DNA of 64,000 bases from Ferdinandcohnia sp036962685 (GCF_036962685.1 NZ_JBALOP010000010.1:1-64000), one strand, 5' to 3'. Counted from the stretch's first letter, positions 43,570-52,836 are shown. Made by a program: numbers and translations. The notes: generated from the letters alone by a model not told the origin.

Positions 43570-43833
43570 ATGGACTTGCTACAATTTTTAAATGAAAATT
43601 ATTATATGTTGGTTCCAGCTCTTTGGGTAATTGGTTATTTTCTTAAGGCTACTCCTAGTATTCCAAATTGGTCGATTACATGGATTTTATTAGGTATCTC
43701 TTTAGTAGGTGGCACATTTTTCTACGGGTTTACTGCAGAGGCTGTCTATAATGGAGTAATTGCAGCTGGGGTTGCGGTTTTCGGTCATCAATTGTATAAA
43801 CAAACGGCTGAGGCAAGATTCACAAAAAAATAA
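43570..43833 (+). CDS. Phage-holin-like small membrane protein (orphan)
   Basis: An 87-residue protein with AGGGAGGTGAC before the ATG. Three short hydrophobic segments (about 12-28, 34-52, 58-76) and the WSITWILLGISLVGG / VYNGVIAAGVAVFGHQLYKQ pattern resemble the Phage_holin_5_2 group. There is no endolysin or other phage gene nearby, so it may serve in cell lysis, a toxin role or something unrelated. Confidence 0.65.
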   Translation: MDLLQFLNENYYMLVPALWVIGYFLKATPSIPNWSITWILLGISLVGGTFFYGFTAEAVYNGVIAAGVAVFGHQLYKQTAEARFTKK

Positions 43834-43878
43834 GTACACACGAATGCACTAATCTATTTTCACTCATAAAAATAGCAA

Positions 43879-43902
43879 AACGCTTGGTTTTTTCCAAGCG
43901 TT
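43879..43902. terminator. Bidirectional terminator
   Basis: AACGCTTGG pairs with CCAAGCGTT around a T-rich loop, between the convergent holin-like and secreted-protein genes. Confidence 0.8.
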
Positions 43903-43918
43903 GTTTGTGTGTTTCACT

Positions 43919-44335
43919 TTATTGATTTTTGTACCAGACGAACCAACCTTTATCTTTGCTTTTCGATACAAAAATTTGGCCATCTGATGCAATGTCACTT
44001 TTTCCTTCCCATCTAGGAAAATGCAATTCGACTAACCAAGATTTATCCGCGATTTCTTTACCACAATAATTGGAGGACATTTGATATTCCTTTGCCACAT
44101 TTTCATCTAATGGCTGTGCTGTAACGACTTCCCAATCAGCATAGTGATTTAAGTAGTCACTCTCCCCAAAGGTACGGGGGATAATGGTTTCTAAAGCCTT
44201 TAAAAGCTCATCTTTATAAATCACCGTTGTGTTCTCTAACTGGCTTACATTTGGACATTCAACATTCGCCTGTGCACCGACATAGTATGGGAAAAAGATG
44301 ACAAGAGTAAGCAGGGATATTACTACTTTTTTCAT
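43919..44335 (-). CDS. Secreted protein with two cysteines, function unknown
   Basis: About 138 residues with a signal peptide (KKVVISLLTLVIFFPYYVGAQA). The mature part has two Cys (near 27 and 90) that could form a disulfide, and a Trp-rich end (GWFVWYKNQ). The ATG at 44335 has TGAGGTG upstream. No family recognised. Confidence 0.6.
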   Translation of the reverse strand: MKKVVISLLTLVIFFPYYVGAQANVECPNVSQLENTTVIYKDELLKALETIIPRTFGESDYLNHYADWEVVTAQPLDENVAKEYQMSSNYCGKEIADKSWLVELHFPRWEGKSDIASDGQIFVSKSKDKGWFVWYKNQ

Positions 44336-44377
44336 ATTATTCACCTCAGGTAGTAATATCCCAATATTTTACACGGA

Positions 44378-44848
44378 TTATGCGTGCAGCTCATGATATT
44401 TTTTCATTAAATCTGCTAAATCTACTAGTAATAGCTTTTTACTTTCTTCCATTTTCACAAGTTCTGTGTACCGTTTTACTTGGATAATGGCTTCTTCAGC
44501 TTGCTCCTTTTTATTTAGTAGGACATAAGATCTTGCCAACGCCTCATATCCATACCCAATATAAAATGGAGCTAACTCTGCATTTTTACTAATTTCTACA
44601 CATCGCTCTGCATAGTATAGAGCCTGCTCTCCATTTTCAGCTACTGCATAAACCCGAGAAAGCTGCCAATATCCTATTGATAGATTTTGTTCGGTATGAT
44701 CATGTACCTGCGTCCAGTGCCAAAACGAGGTATGACATAGGTGAATCATTTCCTCTGTTTCATTGACCGTACGATCTGATTTTTCAAGGATTTCCCACAC
44801 TTTGTTGAAGCATTCTGTTGCTAATTGCTTATGAGATAGATTACTCAT
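44378..44848 (-). CDS. TPR-like cytosolic protein
   Basis: A 156-residue all-helical protein with two or three degenerate tetratricopeptide repeats (GYWQLSRVYAVAENGEQALYYAERC, GYGYEALARSYVLLNKKEQAEE). It is likely a protein-interaction module with unknown partners. It lies 20 bases downstream of the luciferase-like oxidoreductase and may be cotranscribed with it. Confidence 0.65.
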   Translation of the reverse strand: MSNLSHKQLATECFNKVWEILEKSDRTVNETEEMIHLCHTSFWHWTQVHDHTEQNLSIGYWQLSRVYAVAENGEQALYYAERCVEISKNAELAPFYIGYGYEALARSYVLLNKKEQAEEAIIQVKRYTELVKMEESKKLLLVDLADLMKKYHELHA

Positions 44849-44867
44849 TATATTCTCCTCAATATCC

Positions 44868-45926
44868 TTACTTTACTTCGTTCTCTGCTTCCCATTTTGC
44901 AACTTCTTCTCTAACGCGTGGTGCTACTTCTTTACCCAATAGTTCGATTGAGCGCATAACATCTTCATGCGGCATTGTGCCGACAGGGCAATGCAGCATA
45001 AAACGTGTGACTCCTACATTTTTACGTAGGGCAATAATTTTATTGGCAACATACTCAGGGTCACCTACATATAACGCACCCTCAAAGCTTCGGGCAAAGT
45101 CAAAGCTTTCACGTGTATACGGCCCCCAGCCACGCTCCTGTCCTAATTTACTCATTGCTTGTGCAGTTGATGGGAAGAACTTTTCCGCCGCTTCTTCCAT
45201 CGTTTCTCCAACAAACCCGTGGGAATGAGAAGCAACTGCTAATTTTGAGAAATCATGCCCCGCATGAGTAACTGCCCTCTTATATAATTCAACAAGTGGT
45301 GCAAATTGAGTCGGTCTGCCGCCAATGATCGCTAGGACTAGTGGCAATCCTAATAGCCCTGCACGAACAACTGATTCCTGGTTCCCACCACTTCCAATCC
45401 AGATTGGTAATGGATCTTGAACAGGTCTTGGATAGATTCCACGGTTATTGATGGATGGTCGATGCTTCCCTTGCCAAGTTACTTTTTCTGACTTTTGAAT
45501 GTGAAGCAATAGATCCAACTTTTCTTCAAAAAGCTCATCGTAATCCTGTAAATCATAGCCAAACAGGGGGAATGATTCGATAAAAGAGCCTCTTCCTGCC
45601 ATAATCTCGGCACGACCATTTGAAATGGCATCAAGTGTTGCGAAATCCTGAAACACTCGAACCGGATCAGCCGAAGAAAGTACAGTAACTGCACTTGTTA
45701 AGCGAATTTTCTTAGTTTGTGAGGCTGCCGCTGCAAGTACCATTGCTGGTGCTGAAGCTGCATAATCCTCCCGATGATGCTCTCCGACTCCAAAAATATC
45801 CAAGCCCACTTGATCGGCAAGCACAATTTCCTCCACAACCTCACGAATTCTTTGTGCATGACTGATGACCTCGCCAGTTCGTGGATCTGGTGTTGTCTCA
45901 ACAAAAGTACTAATTCCTATTTCCAA
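44868..45926 (-). CDS. LLM-class flavin-dependent oxidoreductase
   Basis: A 352-residue bacterial-luciferase-like TIM-barrel protein (FMNH2-type). Family blocks: DIFGVGEHHREDYAASAPAMVLAAAA, IRLTSAVTVLSSADPVRVFQDFATLD, GRGSFIESFPLFGYDL and LPIWIGSGGNQESVVRAG. The TTG at 45926 (giving MEIGISTF) is preferred, with GGGGG upstream. Substrate unknown. Confidence 0.85.
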   Translation of the reverse strand: MEIGISTFVETTPDPRTGEVISHAQRIREVVEEIVLADQVGLDIFGVGEHHREDYAASAPAMVLAAAASQTKKIRLTSAVTVLSSADPVRVFQDFATLDAISNGRAEIMAGRGSFIESFPLFGYDLQDYDELFEEKLDLLLHIQKSEKVTWQGKHRPSINNRGIYPRPVQDPLPIWIGSGGNQESVVRAGLLGLPLVLAIIGGRPTQFAPLVELYKRAVTHAGHDFSKLAVASHSHGFVGETMEEAAEKFFPSTAQAMSKLGQERGWGPYTRESFDFARSFEGALYVGDPEYVANKIIALRKNVGVTRFMLHCPVGTMPHEDVMRSIELLGKEVAPRVREEVAKWEAENEVK

Positions 45927-46071
45927 TGTCTGTACCCCCAATAGTAAATTCCTTATGATAGTTCCTACTTTATAACTACCTCTATTATTTAATATTGTAA
46001 GTTCTGATGCAAATTTTTAGGATTTGAAGCAATCATATAAAAATGAATGGAACGAATAATGCATGCACCAA

Positions 46072-46086
46072 GTCTAATAAGTAGAC
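46072..46086. promoter_or_regulatory. Inverted repeat and possible ECF promoter before the sigma gene
   Basis: GTCTA-ATAAG-TAGAC is a perfect dyad. A GGAAC at 46049-46053 precedes the GTCTAA by 18 bases, roughly as in ECF-sigma promoters, and another TGTCTAA lies at about 46115. Autoregulation by the downstream sigma factor is possible; spacing is off, so this is tentative. Confidence 0.3.
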
Positions 46087-46173
46087 AGTTGCTAGAGCCG
46101 GACTAACCAGTCATGTCTAAATAGATATATTCATTGTAAAATAAAAGCTAACGAAGGGAGTGGTCCTTTACAA

Positions 46174-46719
46174 ATGTCTATTTTTAAATCCTTTTATAAG
46201 AGTTCAAAGTCCAATGGACATTCCTTTGAAGCACTCATCAAAAAGGAACAGGAAAAACTTTATAGAGTAGCTTATTCTTATGTAAAAAATGAACAAGATG
46301 CTTTAGACATCGTACAGGATGCAATCATAAAGGGCTTCAAATCCTTTGATAGATTAAAAGAGATCGGTTATTTTTCAACATGGATTACTAGAATTCTTAT
46401 CAATACAGCAATTGACCATATCAGAAAATCTAAAAATATTATACCCCTAGAAATGGACTGGTTCGACCCCGGCCGGAATGATGAAAATAAAACAGTCATG
46501 GCAATGGATATCGAGCTTGTCTTTGAACAGTTAAAACCACACCAAAAATCATTGCTTCTTTTACGTTTTTATTATGGTTACTCCATTAATGAAATCTCTG
46601 AGATTCTTGATAAACCTGAAGGTACAATTAAGTCCCAATTACATCGGACACTTCAATTGGTAAAAGAAAAACTTGAAGACGGAGGAGATACATATGGAAA
46701 AGCTTCATCAAGATATTAA
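46174..46719 (+). CDS. ECF-type RNA polymerase sigma factor
   Basis: A 181-residue sigma-70 family protein with region 2 (YRVAYSYVKNEQDALDIVQDAIIKGFKSFDRL) and region 4 (LLLLRFYYGYSINEISEILDKPEGTIKSQLHRTLQLVKEKL), with no region 1 or 3. It directs transcription of a stress regulon when released. The anti-sigma gene starts inside its last codons (26-base overlap). Confidence 0.9.
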   Translation: MSIFKSFYKSSKSNGHSFEALIKKEQEKLYRVAYSYVKNEQDALDIVQDAIIKGFKSFDRLKEIGYFSTWITRILINTAIDHIRKSKNIIPLEMDWFDPGRNDENKTVMAMDIELVFEQLKPHQKSLLLLRFYYGYSINEISEILDKPEGTIKSQLHRTLQLVKEKLEDGGDTYGKASSRY

Positions 46720-48043
46720 AAGTATGGTAGATCACGTTACCGTCCCTACTGATAAGCTTAATGAAACAGTCCAAACAGCCCTATTATCTGGAAACAGGCA
46801 GCGAAAACGCTATTTCTTTCAGATGCCTACTATTATGGCTAGTATTGCTTCCCTATTTATTTTGGCAATTGGCGGGGTATTGTTTACTTCATATTATTTT
46901 GGACCTGAAGACCATTTTAACGGTAAGAAAGGAACAGAAGGAGTTTCGTACACTGATAGTATTTTTTATAATGTCGGTGATGCTGGACTTAAAAGAATGG
47001 CCATGGAAGGAAAGACAAAGAATCTATCACTAGAGTCAGAGGATCAGGGATTAAAGGTTATCCTTGAGGAAGGGTATCTTGACAGCCAGCGAATGGCTAT
47101 TTCCTATCGTTTAGAATTAACTGGTTCAATGGAATTCATTAAAGAAACTTCCATTTCTTTAGACCTGTATGTTGACGGAAATTACAAGAGTAACCCAATC
47201 TACAGTGGAATGCATACAAATACAGTGTTCGATACAGGTGATGTTTTTCAGTTTGAAACATCGGAAGGTTTTCCGGAAAATCCAGAGATTGAAATTCATA
47301 TTACATCAATCAATAATGTCGAAGGAAATTGGTCATTCACATTCGATTTACTGAAGGAAAAAGAATTTATCAAAAAATCAAGTGTTGCTAAAAAAGAGGA
47401 CAAGAAAGGTAACTACTTTGCTGTCAACCAAGCTCGTCTTACTCCATCCCACTTACAATTAAACACAGGAACAAAACTAAAATTAGAAAAATCCTACCCA
47501 GAATTAAGTCATTATGACATTAAGGTGGTCGCACTTGGCTCGGACGGAATAGTATATCTAGACAATCAGAGCAGAAGGGGCGGCAATGATTCATATGACC
47601 TTGACGCTCCTGAACTAATGATAAATGAAAAGGTTGAAATTCCAAGAAAAAGTAATTCATATTTATATAAAATAATTCCGTACATTGTAACCTATGAGGG
47701 AGAAAAGGTAACTGATAATGGATATATATGGGATGAAATTACTGTGCCATTTAATCATGGGGCCATCTTAGAAACTGATTCTAAGATTAAAGTAGCCGAT
47801 ATTAAAAATGAACCCGGAAGAACTATCGTTTATTTTGAAATGGATGCCTTATTGCCGATTTTCCCGATAATAAGAGATCGCAGTAATGAGATAGACTATC
47901 AAGCTATTTCTTATAAAAAACATGATCGCCTTCTTGAGGTAACTTATCCGAAAGTAAAGAATCCGGAATCCTCGCAATTATTAATGCATGATGCTACTTA
48001 CGAAGTGTTTTCGGATTTAGAGCTTGAAATAGATTTAAAATAA
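46694..48043 (+). CDS. Membrane anti-sigma factor with DUF4179 domain
   Basis: A 449-residue protein; GGAGGAG precedes the ATG at 46694. A cytosolic N-terminus (about 1-40) is followed by one membrane helix (TIMASIASLFILAIGGVLF), the DUF4179 region (about 70-180) and a long beta-rich extracytoplasmic region. The order and overlap with the sigma gene mark it as the likely anti-sigma: the N-terminus holds the sigma factor and the outside domain senses. The signal is unknown. Confidence 0.82.
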   Translation: MEKLHQDIKSMVDHVTVPTDKLNETVQTALLSGNRQRKRYFFQMPTIMASIASLFILAIGGVLFTSYYFGPEDHFNGKKGTEGVSYTDSIFYNVGDAGLKRMAMEGKTKNLSLESEDQGLKVILEEGYLDSQRMAISYRLELTGSMEFIKETSISLDLYVDGNYKSNPIYSGMHTNTVFDTGDVFQFETSEGFPENPEIEIHITSINNVEGNWSFTFDLLKEKEFIKKSSVAKKEDKKGNYFAVNQARLTPSHLQLNTGTKLKLEKSYPELSHYDIKVVALGSDGIVYLDNQSRRGGNDSYDLDAPELMINEKVEIPRKSNSYLYKIIPYIVTYEGEKVTDNGYIWDEITVPFNHGAILETDSKIKVADIKNEPGRTIVYFEMDALLPIFPIIRDRSNEIDYQAISYKKHDRLLEVTYPKVKNPESSQLLMHDATYEVFSDLELEIDLK

Positions 48044-48054
48044 TTTTAAATTAG

Positions 48055-48078
48055 GGCCAACCGATACACCGGTTGGCC
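48055..48078 (+). terminator. Hairpin after the sigma/anti-sigma operon
   Basis: GGCCAACCG pairs perfectly with CGGTTGGCC; the U-tract is weak. Confidence 0.65.
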
Positions 48079-48224
48079 TCTGAATTTCATACAAGTTAGC
48101 CATAAAATCTAGAAAATGGAATATTATGTATAAATACAAAACCTTTTACTGTATAATACGTATAATATATAGAGAAGCTTCTTTTTTCCAGACCCTTGAT
48201 ACTATATTAGTAGGAGTGATGAAA

Positions 48225-48590
48225 ATGCAATTAGTTCCTGAAAAAATTCGCGTACCACTCTCTCATTTCAAATTCACTATATTTGAAACAGAATCTCTCA
48301 GCGTTTTTTTCTCAGCATTCCGACTTAAAAGTTACTTCCTTCTTCTACTCTCGCCGATTGGATTAGGAGCATCAGCCTACTTAGCACAAATGTCAATTGA
48401 GCTTGGAACACTCGGTCCTTCAGTCGGATTGTTTTTACTAAGTCTATTACTCTTACTACCTTGGACACTCGTACCAATTACATTCCTATTTACAACCTTC
48501 AAGACAAAAACATGGCAACGCATACTGTCATGGGCATATGTTGTGCTGCTTCTTGCTTCTTATATTTATTGGTTGGTTTTCTTTCTATAA
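48225..48590 (+). CDS. Small three-helix membrane protein, function unknown
   Basis: About 121 residues. TAGGAG lies eight bases before the ATG at 48225. Hydrophobic segments at about 34-52, 61-82 and 96-118. No family recognised. Two TATAAT-like hexamers lie 60-80 bases upstream. Confidence 0.6.
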   Translation: MQLVPEKIRVPLSHFKFTIFETESLSVFFSAFRLKSYFLLLLSPIGLGASAYLAQMSIELGTLGPSVGLFLLSLLLLLPWTLVPITFLFTTFKTKTWQRILSWAYVVLLLASYIYWLVFFL

Positions 48591-48617
48591 TGATAAGGAC
48601 TATAACTGCGAGTAACA

Positions 48618-48656
48618 AAAAAATCGTGTCTACCCCATCGGTAAACACGATTTTTT
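48618..48656. terminator. Bidirectional terminator between the small membrane protein and ilvE
   Basis: AAAAAATCGTGT pairs perfectly with ACACGATTTTTT. Confidence 0.9.
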
Positions 48657-48661
48657 AAATC

Positions 48662-49735
48662 TTAAAGTTTTACAGTCCATCCAAACGGATCTTCTTTTGT
48701 ACCGTTTTGGATACTAGTAATTGTATCGTATAGTTTTTTGGATAGTTCTCCTGTCTCACCGTTGTTAATGTTCATTTTTTCATTATTGTAGAATAGTTCT
48801 CCTACAGGTGAAATAACAGCAGCTGTTCCAGTTCCAAAGACTTCCTCAAGTACACCATCATTATAGGCCTCTTGAATTTCATGAATCGAAATTTTTCGTT
48901 CTGTTACAGGTACATTCCAGTGTTTTAAGAGTTCAATAATTGACTTTCGAGTGATTCCATCGAGAATACTACCGTTTAATGCCGGCGTAATCACTTCTCC
49001 ATTGATTTTAAAGAAGATATTCATGCTTCCTACTTCTTCAATATATTCTCTATCTCTACCGTCAAGCCATAATACTTGAGAATACCCGTTTTCACCTGCA
49101 ATTTCTGATGCTAATAAACTCGCAGCATAGTTTCCTGCTGTTTTTGCATCACCTGTTCCTCCTGCAACGGCACGAACATATTTATTTTCCACAGCAATTT
49201 TTACAGGATTGATACCCTCTTTATAATAAGAACCAACTGGGGATAAAATAATCATAAGTTTATAGTTTTTAGCCGGATCGACGCCAAGATGTGCTTCCGT
49301 AGCAATCATAAATGGTCGGATATACAAGGAAGTACCTGGAAGATTCGGAACCCAATCTCTATCGATTTCAATCAGCTTCTTCAAAGCATGAAGGGCAAAT
49401 TCTTCGTCAAACTGCGGCATGACTAAACGCTGGTTAGACTTATTGAATCTTTTCATGTTTTGATCTGGTCTGAATAATAAAATTTCCTCATCCTTTGTAC
49501 GATAGGCTTTTAATCCTTCAAATACGGATTGACCATAATGAAACACAGTTGCAGCAGGATCTAAAGGAATTGATTGATATGGAACAATTCGAGCATCGTG
49601 CCAACCCTTTCCTTCCGTATAATCCCACATAAACATATGGTCAGTGAAGCTAGTTCCAAACACCAACTGATCAAATGGAGGAATTTCTTTTTTCTGAGTT
49701 GTAAGGGTGATGTCAAGTTTTAAATCTGTCGTCAT
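48662..49735 (-). CDS. ilvE: Branched-chain amino-acid aminotransferase
   Basis: A 357-residue fold-type IV PLP enzyme that interconverts Leu, Ile and Val with their keto acids using glutamate/2-oxoglutarate. Signature residues: YGQSVFEGLKAYRTKDEEILLFRP, LYIRPFMIATE, and AKTAGNYAASLLASEIA with the PLP Lys; EVFGTGTAAVISPVG follows. Its leader of about 150 bases is hidden by an assembly gap, so a T-box or attenuator cannot be judged. Confidence 0.93.
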   Translation of the reverse strand: MTTDLKLDITLTTQKKEIPPFDQLVFGTSFTDHMFMWDYTEGKGWHDARIVPYQSIPLDPAATVFHYGQSVFEGLKAYRTKDEEILLFRPDQNMKRFNKSNQRLVMPQFDEEFALHALKKLIEIDRDWVPNLPGTSLYIRPFMIATEAHLGVDPAKNYKLMIILSPVGSYYKEGINPVKIAVENKYVRAVAGGTGDAKTAGNYAASLLASEIAGENGYSQVLWLDGRDREYIEEVGSMNIFFKINGEVITPALNGSILDGITRKSIIELLKHWNVPVTERKISIHEIQEAYNDGVLEEVFGTGTAAVISPVGELFYNNEKMNINNGETGELSKKLYDTITSIQNGTKEDPFGWTVKL

Positions 49736-49789
49736 GTTAATCCCAGCTTTCGTTTAATATAAATCAGAATAATTATCGAAATCTTATAT

Positions 49790-49913
49790 NNNNNNNNNNN
49801 NNNNNNNNNNNNNNNNNNNNNNNNNNNNNNNNNNNNNNNNNNNNNNNNNNNNNNNNNNNNNNNNNNNNNNNNNNNNNNNNNNNNNNNNNNNNNNNNNNNN
49901 NNNNNNNNNNNNN
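49790..49913. other. Assembly gap (124 N) in the ilvE leader
   Basis: The N run covers most of the region between ilvE and the Gfo/Idh gene. The remaining flanks are AT-rich. Confidence 0.99.
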
Positions 49914-49927
49914 ATTTTTGAAAAATA

Positions 49928-49955
49928 AAAGGCACCCCTTTAAACGGCCGCCTTT
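49928..49955 (-). terminator. Terminator after the Gfo/Idh gene
   Basis: On the minus strand AAAGGC pairs with GCCTTT (with partial inner pairing) and is followed by a U-rich run. Confidence 0.6.
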
Positions 49956-49963
49956 CGCTAGTT

Positions 49964-50944
49964 TCATTTATAATACCCTTTTACCATCTCATCCATTACC
50001 CAGTTTGTTCGTGCGCCGGACTCCCCATTGCTTGGGCATGCTCCGCTTTTACCCGTCAATTCAGCTACAATGGTCTCAACAAGTGGTTGGTGAACATGCT
50101 GTGGGCGTTCAAAGCTCCACTCTTCTATTCCTTTTTCGGTTGTTAACACGATTGGCTCATTCCCGAAAGTAGAGAATGTGATTTTTCCTTTGCTGCCGAC
50201 GATTTCATTTATGTCTTCATTTTGAAACGCGGTAAAACACCAATTTCCAACACCATGGATTCCAGATTCAAATAAATAGGTACCCGTTACAATATCCTCC
50301 GCTTCGTAAAGTCCACCATGATTTGAAGCAAAACCACGAACTTCCTTAATTGGCCCTAACAAGAAGTCTAAAATATCAAGAGTATGGCTTGCTAAATCAA
50401 AGAACAATCCTCCACCTGAAATTTTAGGTTGTACTCGCCACGGAAGGTTAGTAGGATCCTCTGATGCTTTTCGATATTGTGTGGTTGAAACAAATCTTAC
50501 TTCTCCTACTGCTCCATTTTCTAACAACTCTTTTATCTTCAAAAATCTTTGTTGTGCTCTACGATAGTATGCGACATATAAAGGTACATTTGCCTCTTTA
50601 CAAGCCTTAATCATTTCTAAGCATTCTTCATAATTTCGAGCCATTGGTTTTTCAACATAAACTGGCTTGCCAGCCTGTGCAGCCTTCAGTGTGTATTCCT
50701 TATGAGATCCTGGCGGTGTCGCGATATAGATGGCATCCACCTCCGGGTCCTGGATAAGCTCGTCCGCATTGTCATACCATTTCGGAACATGATGTCTCTT
50801 AGCATAATCTTTTGCCAATTCACCTGTTCTTCGCATCACCGCATTCAACTCGGAATTCGTGATTTTCTGAAAGGCCGGACCACTCTTCACTTCTGTCACA
50901 TTCCCACAACCAATAATCCCCCAACGAACCTTTTTATATGCCAT
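49964..50944 (-). CDS. Gfo/Idh/MocA-family NAD(P)-dependent oxidoreductase
   Basis: A 326-residue two-domain dehydrogenase. Rossmann motif WGIIGCGNVTEVKSGPAF at the start, then AIYIATPPGSHKEYTLKAAQAGKPVYVEKPMARN with the family Lys of EKP, and GGGLFFDLASHTLDILDFLLG in the substrate domain. It oxidises or reduces a sugar or inositol derivative; which one is unknown. GGGGAG precedes the ATG. Confidence 0.88.
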   Translation of the reverse strand: MAYKKVRWGIIGCGNVTEVKSGPAFQKITNSELNAVMRRTGELAKDYAKRHHVPKWYDNADELIQDPEVDAIYIATPPGSHKEYTLKAAQAGKPVYVEKPMARNYEECLEMIKACKEANVPLYVAYYRRAQQRFLKIKELLENGAVGEVRFVSTTQYRKASEDPTNLPWRVQPKISGGGLFFDLASHTLDILDFLLGPIKEVRGFASNHGGLYEAEDIVTGTYLFESGIHGVGNWCFTAFQNEDINEIVGSKGKITFSTFGNEPIVLTTEKGIEEWSFERPQHVHQPLVETIVAELTGKSGACPSNGESGARTNWVMDEMVKGYYK

Positions 50945-51008
50945 AACCGAACTCCCCTATTAAAAAAACTTTATTTAAAGTATACCTCAAAAAGTTCAGC
51001 TAGCACAA

Positions 51009-51092
51009 AAGGTCATTCAACAAGTAACTATGTCCTGGATTAACTGGCAGTAAGACCCCCACTGAATGAAGTTTCACTTTATCCAATGACCT
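51009..51092. repeat. 84-base inverted-repeat element after the chemoreceptor gene
   Basis: AGGTCATT and AATGACCT close an 84-base segment containing GGATTAACTGGCAGTAAGAC. A T-run follows on the plus strand. The GGCAGTAAGAC stretch resembles a repeat I associate with Bacillaceae intergenic regions; this is the only copy here. Confidence 0.5.
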
Positions 51093-51099
51093 GATTTTT

Positions 51100-52836
51100 T
51101 TATTTGACGTTAAACCGCTGGGTGATTTCTGATAGTGATTTTGACAGGTTATGCAGTCTTTTTCCAACTCCATTTGTATTTTCCATTTGCTCGATTTGAC
51201 TTTCACTAAAGGCTAACATTTCTTCAGCGCTCGCTAATGTCTCCTGTGACACAGATGAGAATTGAGTAACGGATTGCTGTAGTTCTGGTACAATACTCTC
51301 TAACCCAGTTAATTCATCCTGCATGACTTCAATATTTCCGCTTACTTCATAAATCCCTCGCATTAACTCATTAATGGAGATTTTTGATTCATTCGCCAAT
51401 TGGAGATTGGAACTAATTTGGATTAGCATTTGGTCAAATTCCTTTGAAGCCAATAGTGTAATAGACTCCATTTTTGTTATCGCATCTGTAATTTCATCAG
51501 TAGCTTTCGTTGACTGCTCCGCAAGCTTCTGAACCTCTTGTGCAACGACAGCAAATCCTTTTCCAGCTTCACCAGCGCGTGCTGCTTCAATCGTTGCATT
51601 TAAGGCTAATAGTTTTGTTTGTTTTGCGATTTCCGTTACTAATTCCACAAGTGATGTAATCTCAAGTGAATAATCTTTAACTTCTCTAATTGTTTTTGTG
51701 AGACGATTGAAGTCACTTTCAAATGATTGGATTGTTGAAATCAATTGTCCTATATTTTTCTCACCACTACCAGCTGATAGGTTCATATTCTTTGAACTTT
51801 TGATAACAGTTTCCATGTTTGCCATAATATCTACTATCCGATTTGACATTGTCTTAAAGCCCAGGACACTCTCCTCAGAACTACTTGCAGTATGCTCTGC
51901 ACCTTGTCTAACGGTATCAATCGCTGAGATTAATTGATGACTTGATTCAAGAGCATCACTAGATGAAACATTTAATTCATTACCCGTTGTTTCCAATTCT
52001 TTCGTTGACGTCTTCAATTCATTTAACATACTTCTCATTTGATCAATCATTGCATTATAGCTCTTATGCAATGATGTAATTTCAGGAATCGTTGTTCGTA
52101 TATCGACTGAGTGCTTGAGATTCCCTTCCCTTACTTCTTTCATCGTATTTCGTAAGGCACTTAATGGCTTTACAATGGTTCGCACTAATAGGATAATCAC
52201 AACAGTCATCACAATGATACTGACAGCAATCACAAGTAATGTAAAATACGCCATTTGGTCGATTGGACCTGTATAGGATTTCGTCGGGATGAGGATTCCA
52301 TAAATTCCATCTATCGCCTTATTCCATTGGAACGAGATTGTGTAATCATCGCCATTAATCCTCTCATGAATGACACCTTTCTTGCGATCAACTAGTTCTG
52401 TAATTGTTTTTTCTGAAATACCCGGAATTGCATCTTTACTCACCTTGAAGGGAACTACTTCTGATTTTCGAATATAGAAAAATTCTGCCTGTATCCCGTC
52501 TCCCTTAAGCTTCTCTTGCTGCATTCGAACATTACCGTCTATCTGCTGCATAAAATAATCGTCTTGACCTACATAAACAAATTTTAAGCTTTCTGCAATA
52601 TATCCCATTAACTCTGCTTCACGTACTAATCGATGTTCAATTGTTTCAATTGTCATATTTTTTGCTTGTATGTACGAGACTGTTCCAACTGTCACAACAG
52701 AAATCACGAGTAATGAAACAAACAGGATAAATAATCGGGCACTTAAATTAACTCTTTGTAAAAATCTATGCAAGAACCGTTCTCTACCATTCTTCTCTTT
52801 ATCTAGCATTTTCACTTTACGCAACTTTTTTCCCAA
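51100..52836 (-). CDS. Methyl-accepting chemotaxis protein
   Basis: About 578 residues: helix near 30-50, an extracytoplasmic sensor (about 55-190, single Cache-like), a second helix, HAMP (VKPLSALRNTMKEVREGNLKHSV) and a cytoplasmic signalling domain with the hairpin EIAKQTKLLALNATIEAARAGEAGKGFAVVAQEVQKLAEQS. It couples ligand sensing to CheA. The start is uncertain: TTG at 52836 has GGGGGT upstream; an ATG at 52857 is the alternative. No flagellar or che gene is nearby. Confidence 0.9.
   Translation of the reverse strand: MGKKLRKVKMLDKEKNGRERFLHRFLQRVNLSARLFILFVSLLVISVVTVGTVSYIQAKNMTIETIEHRLVREAELMGYIAESLKFVYVGQDDYFMQQIDGNVRMQQEKLKGDGIQAEFFYIRKSEVVPFKVSKDAIPGISEKTITELVDRKKGVIHERINGDDYTISFQWNKAIDGIYGILIPTKSYTGPIDQMAYFTLLVIAVSIIVMTVVIILLVRTIVKPLSALRNTMKEVREGNLKHSVDIRTTIPEITSLHKSYNAMIDQMRSMLNELKTSTKELETTGNELNVSSSDALESSHQLISAIDTVRQGAEHTASSSEESVLGFKTMSNRIVDIMANMETVIKSSKNMNLSAGSGEKNIGQLISTIQSFESDFNRLTKTIREVKDYSLEITSLVELVTEIAKQTKLLALNATIEAARAGEAGKGFAVVAQEVQKLAEQSTKATDEITDAITKMESITLLASKEFDQMLIQISSNLQLANESKISINELMRGIYEVSGNIEVMQDELTGLESIVPELQQSVTQFSSVSQETLASAEEMLAFSESQIEQMENTNGVGKRLHNLSKSLSEITQRFNVK

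Noticed and set aside
43570..43833. Prophage remnant
   Set aside because: A single holin-like gene; no integrase, structural or lysis partner and no att-like repeats nearby.
49740..49963. T-box riboswitch for ilvE
   Set aside because: Most of the leader is N; the visible flanks show no T-box motif, so it cannot be claimed.
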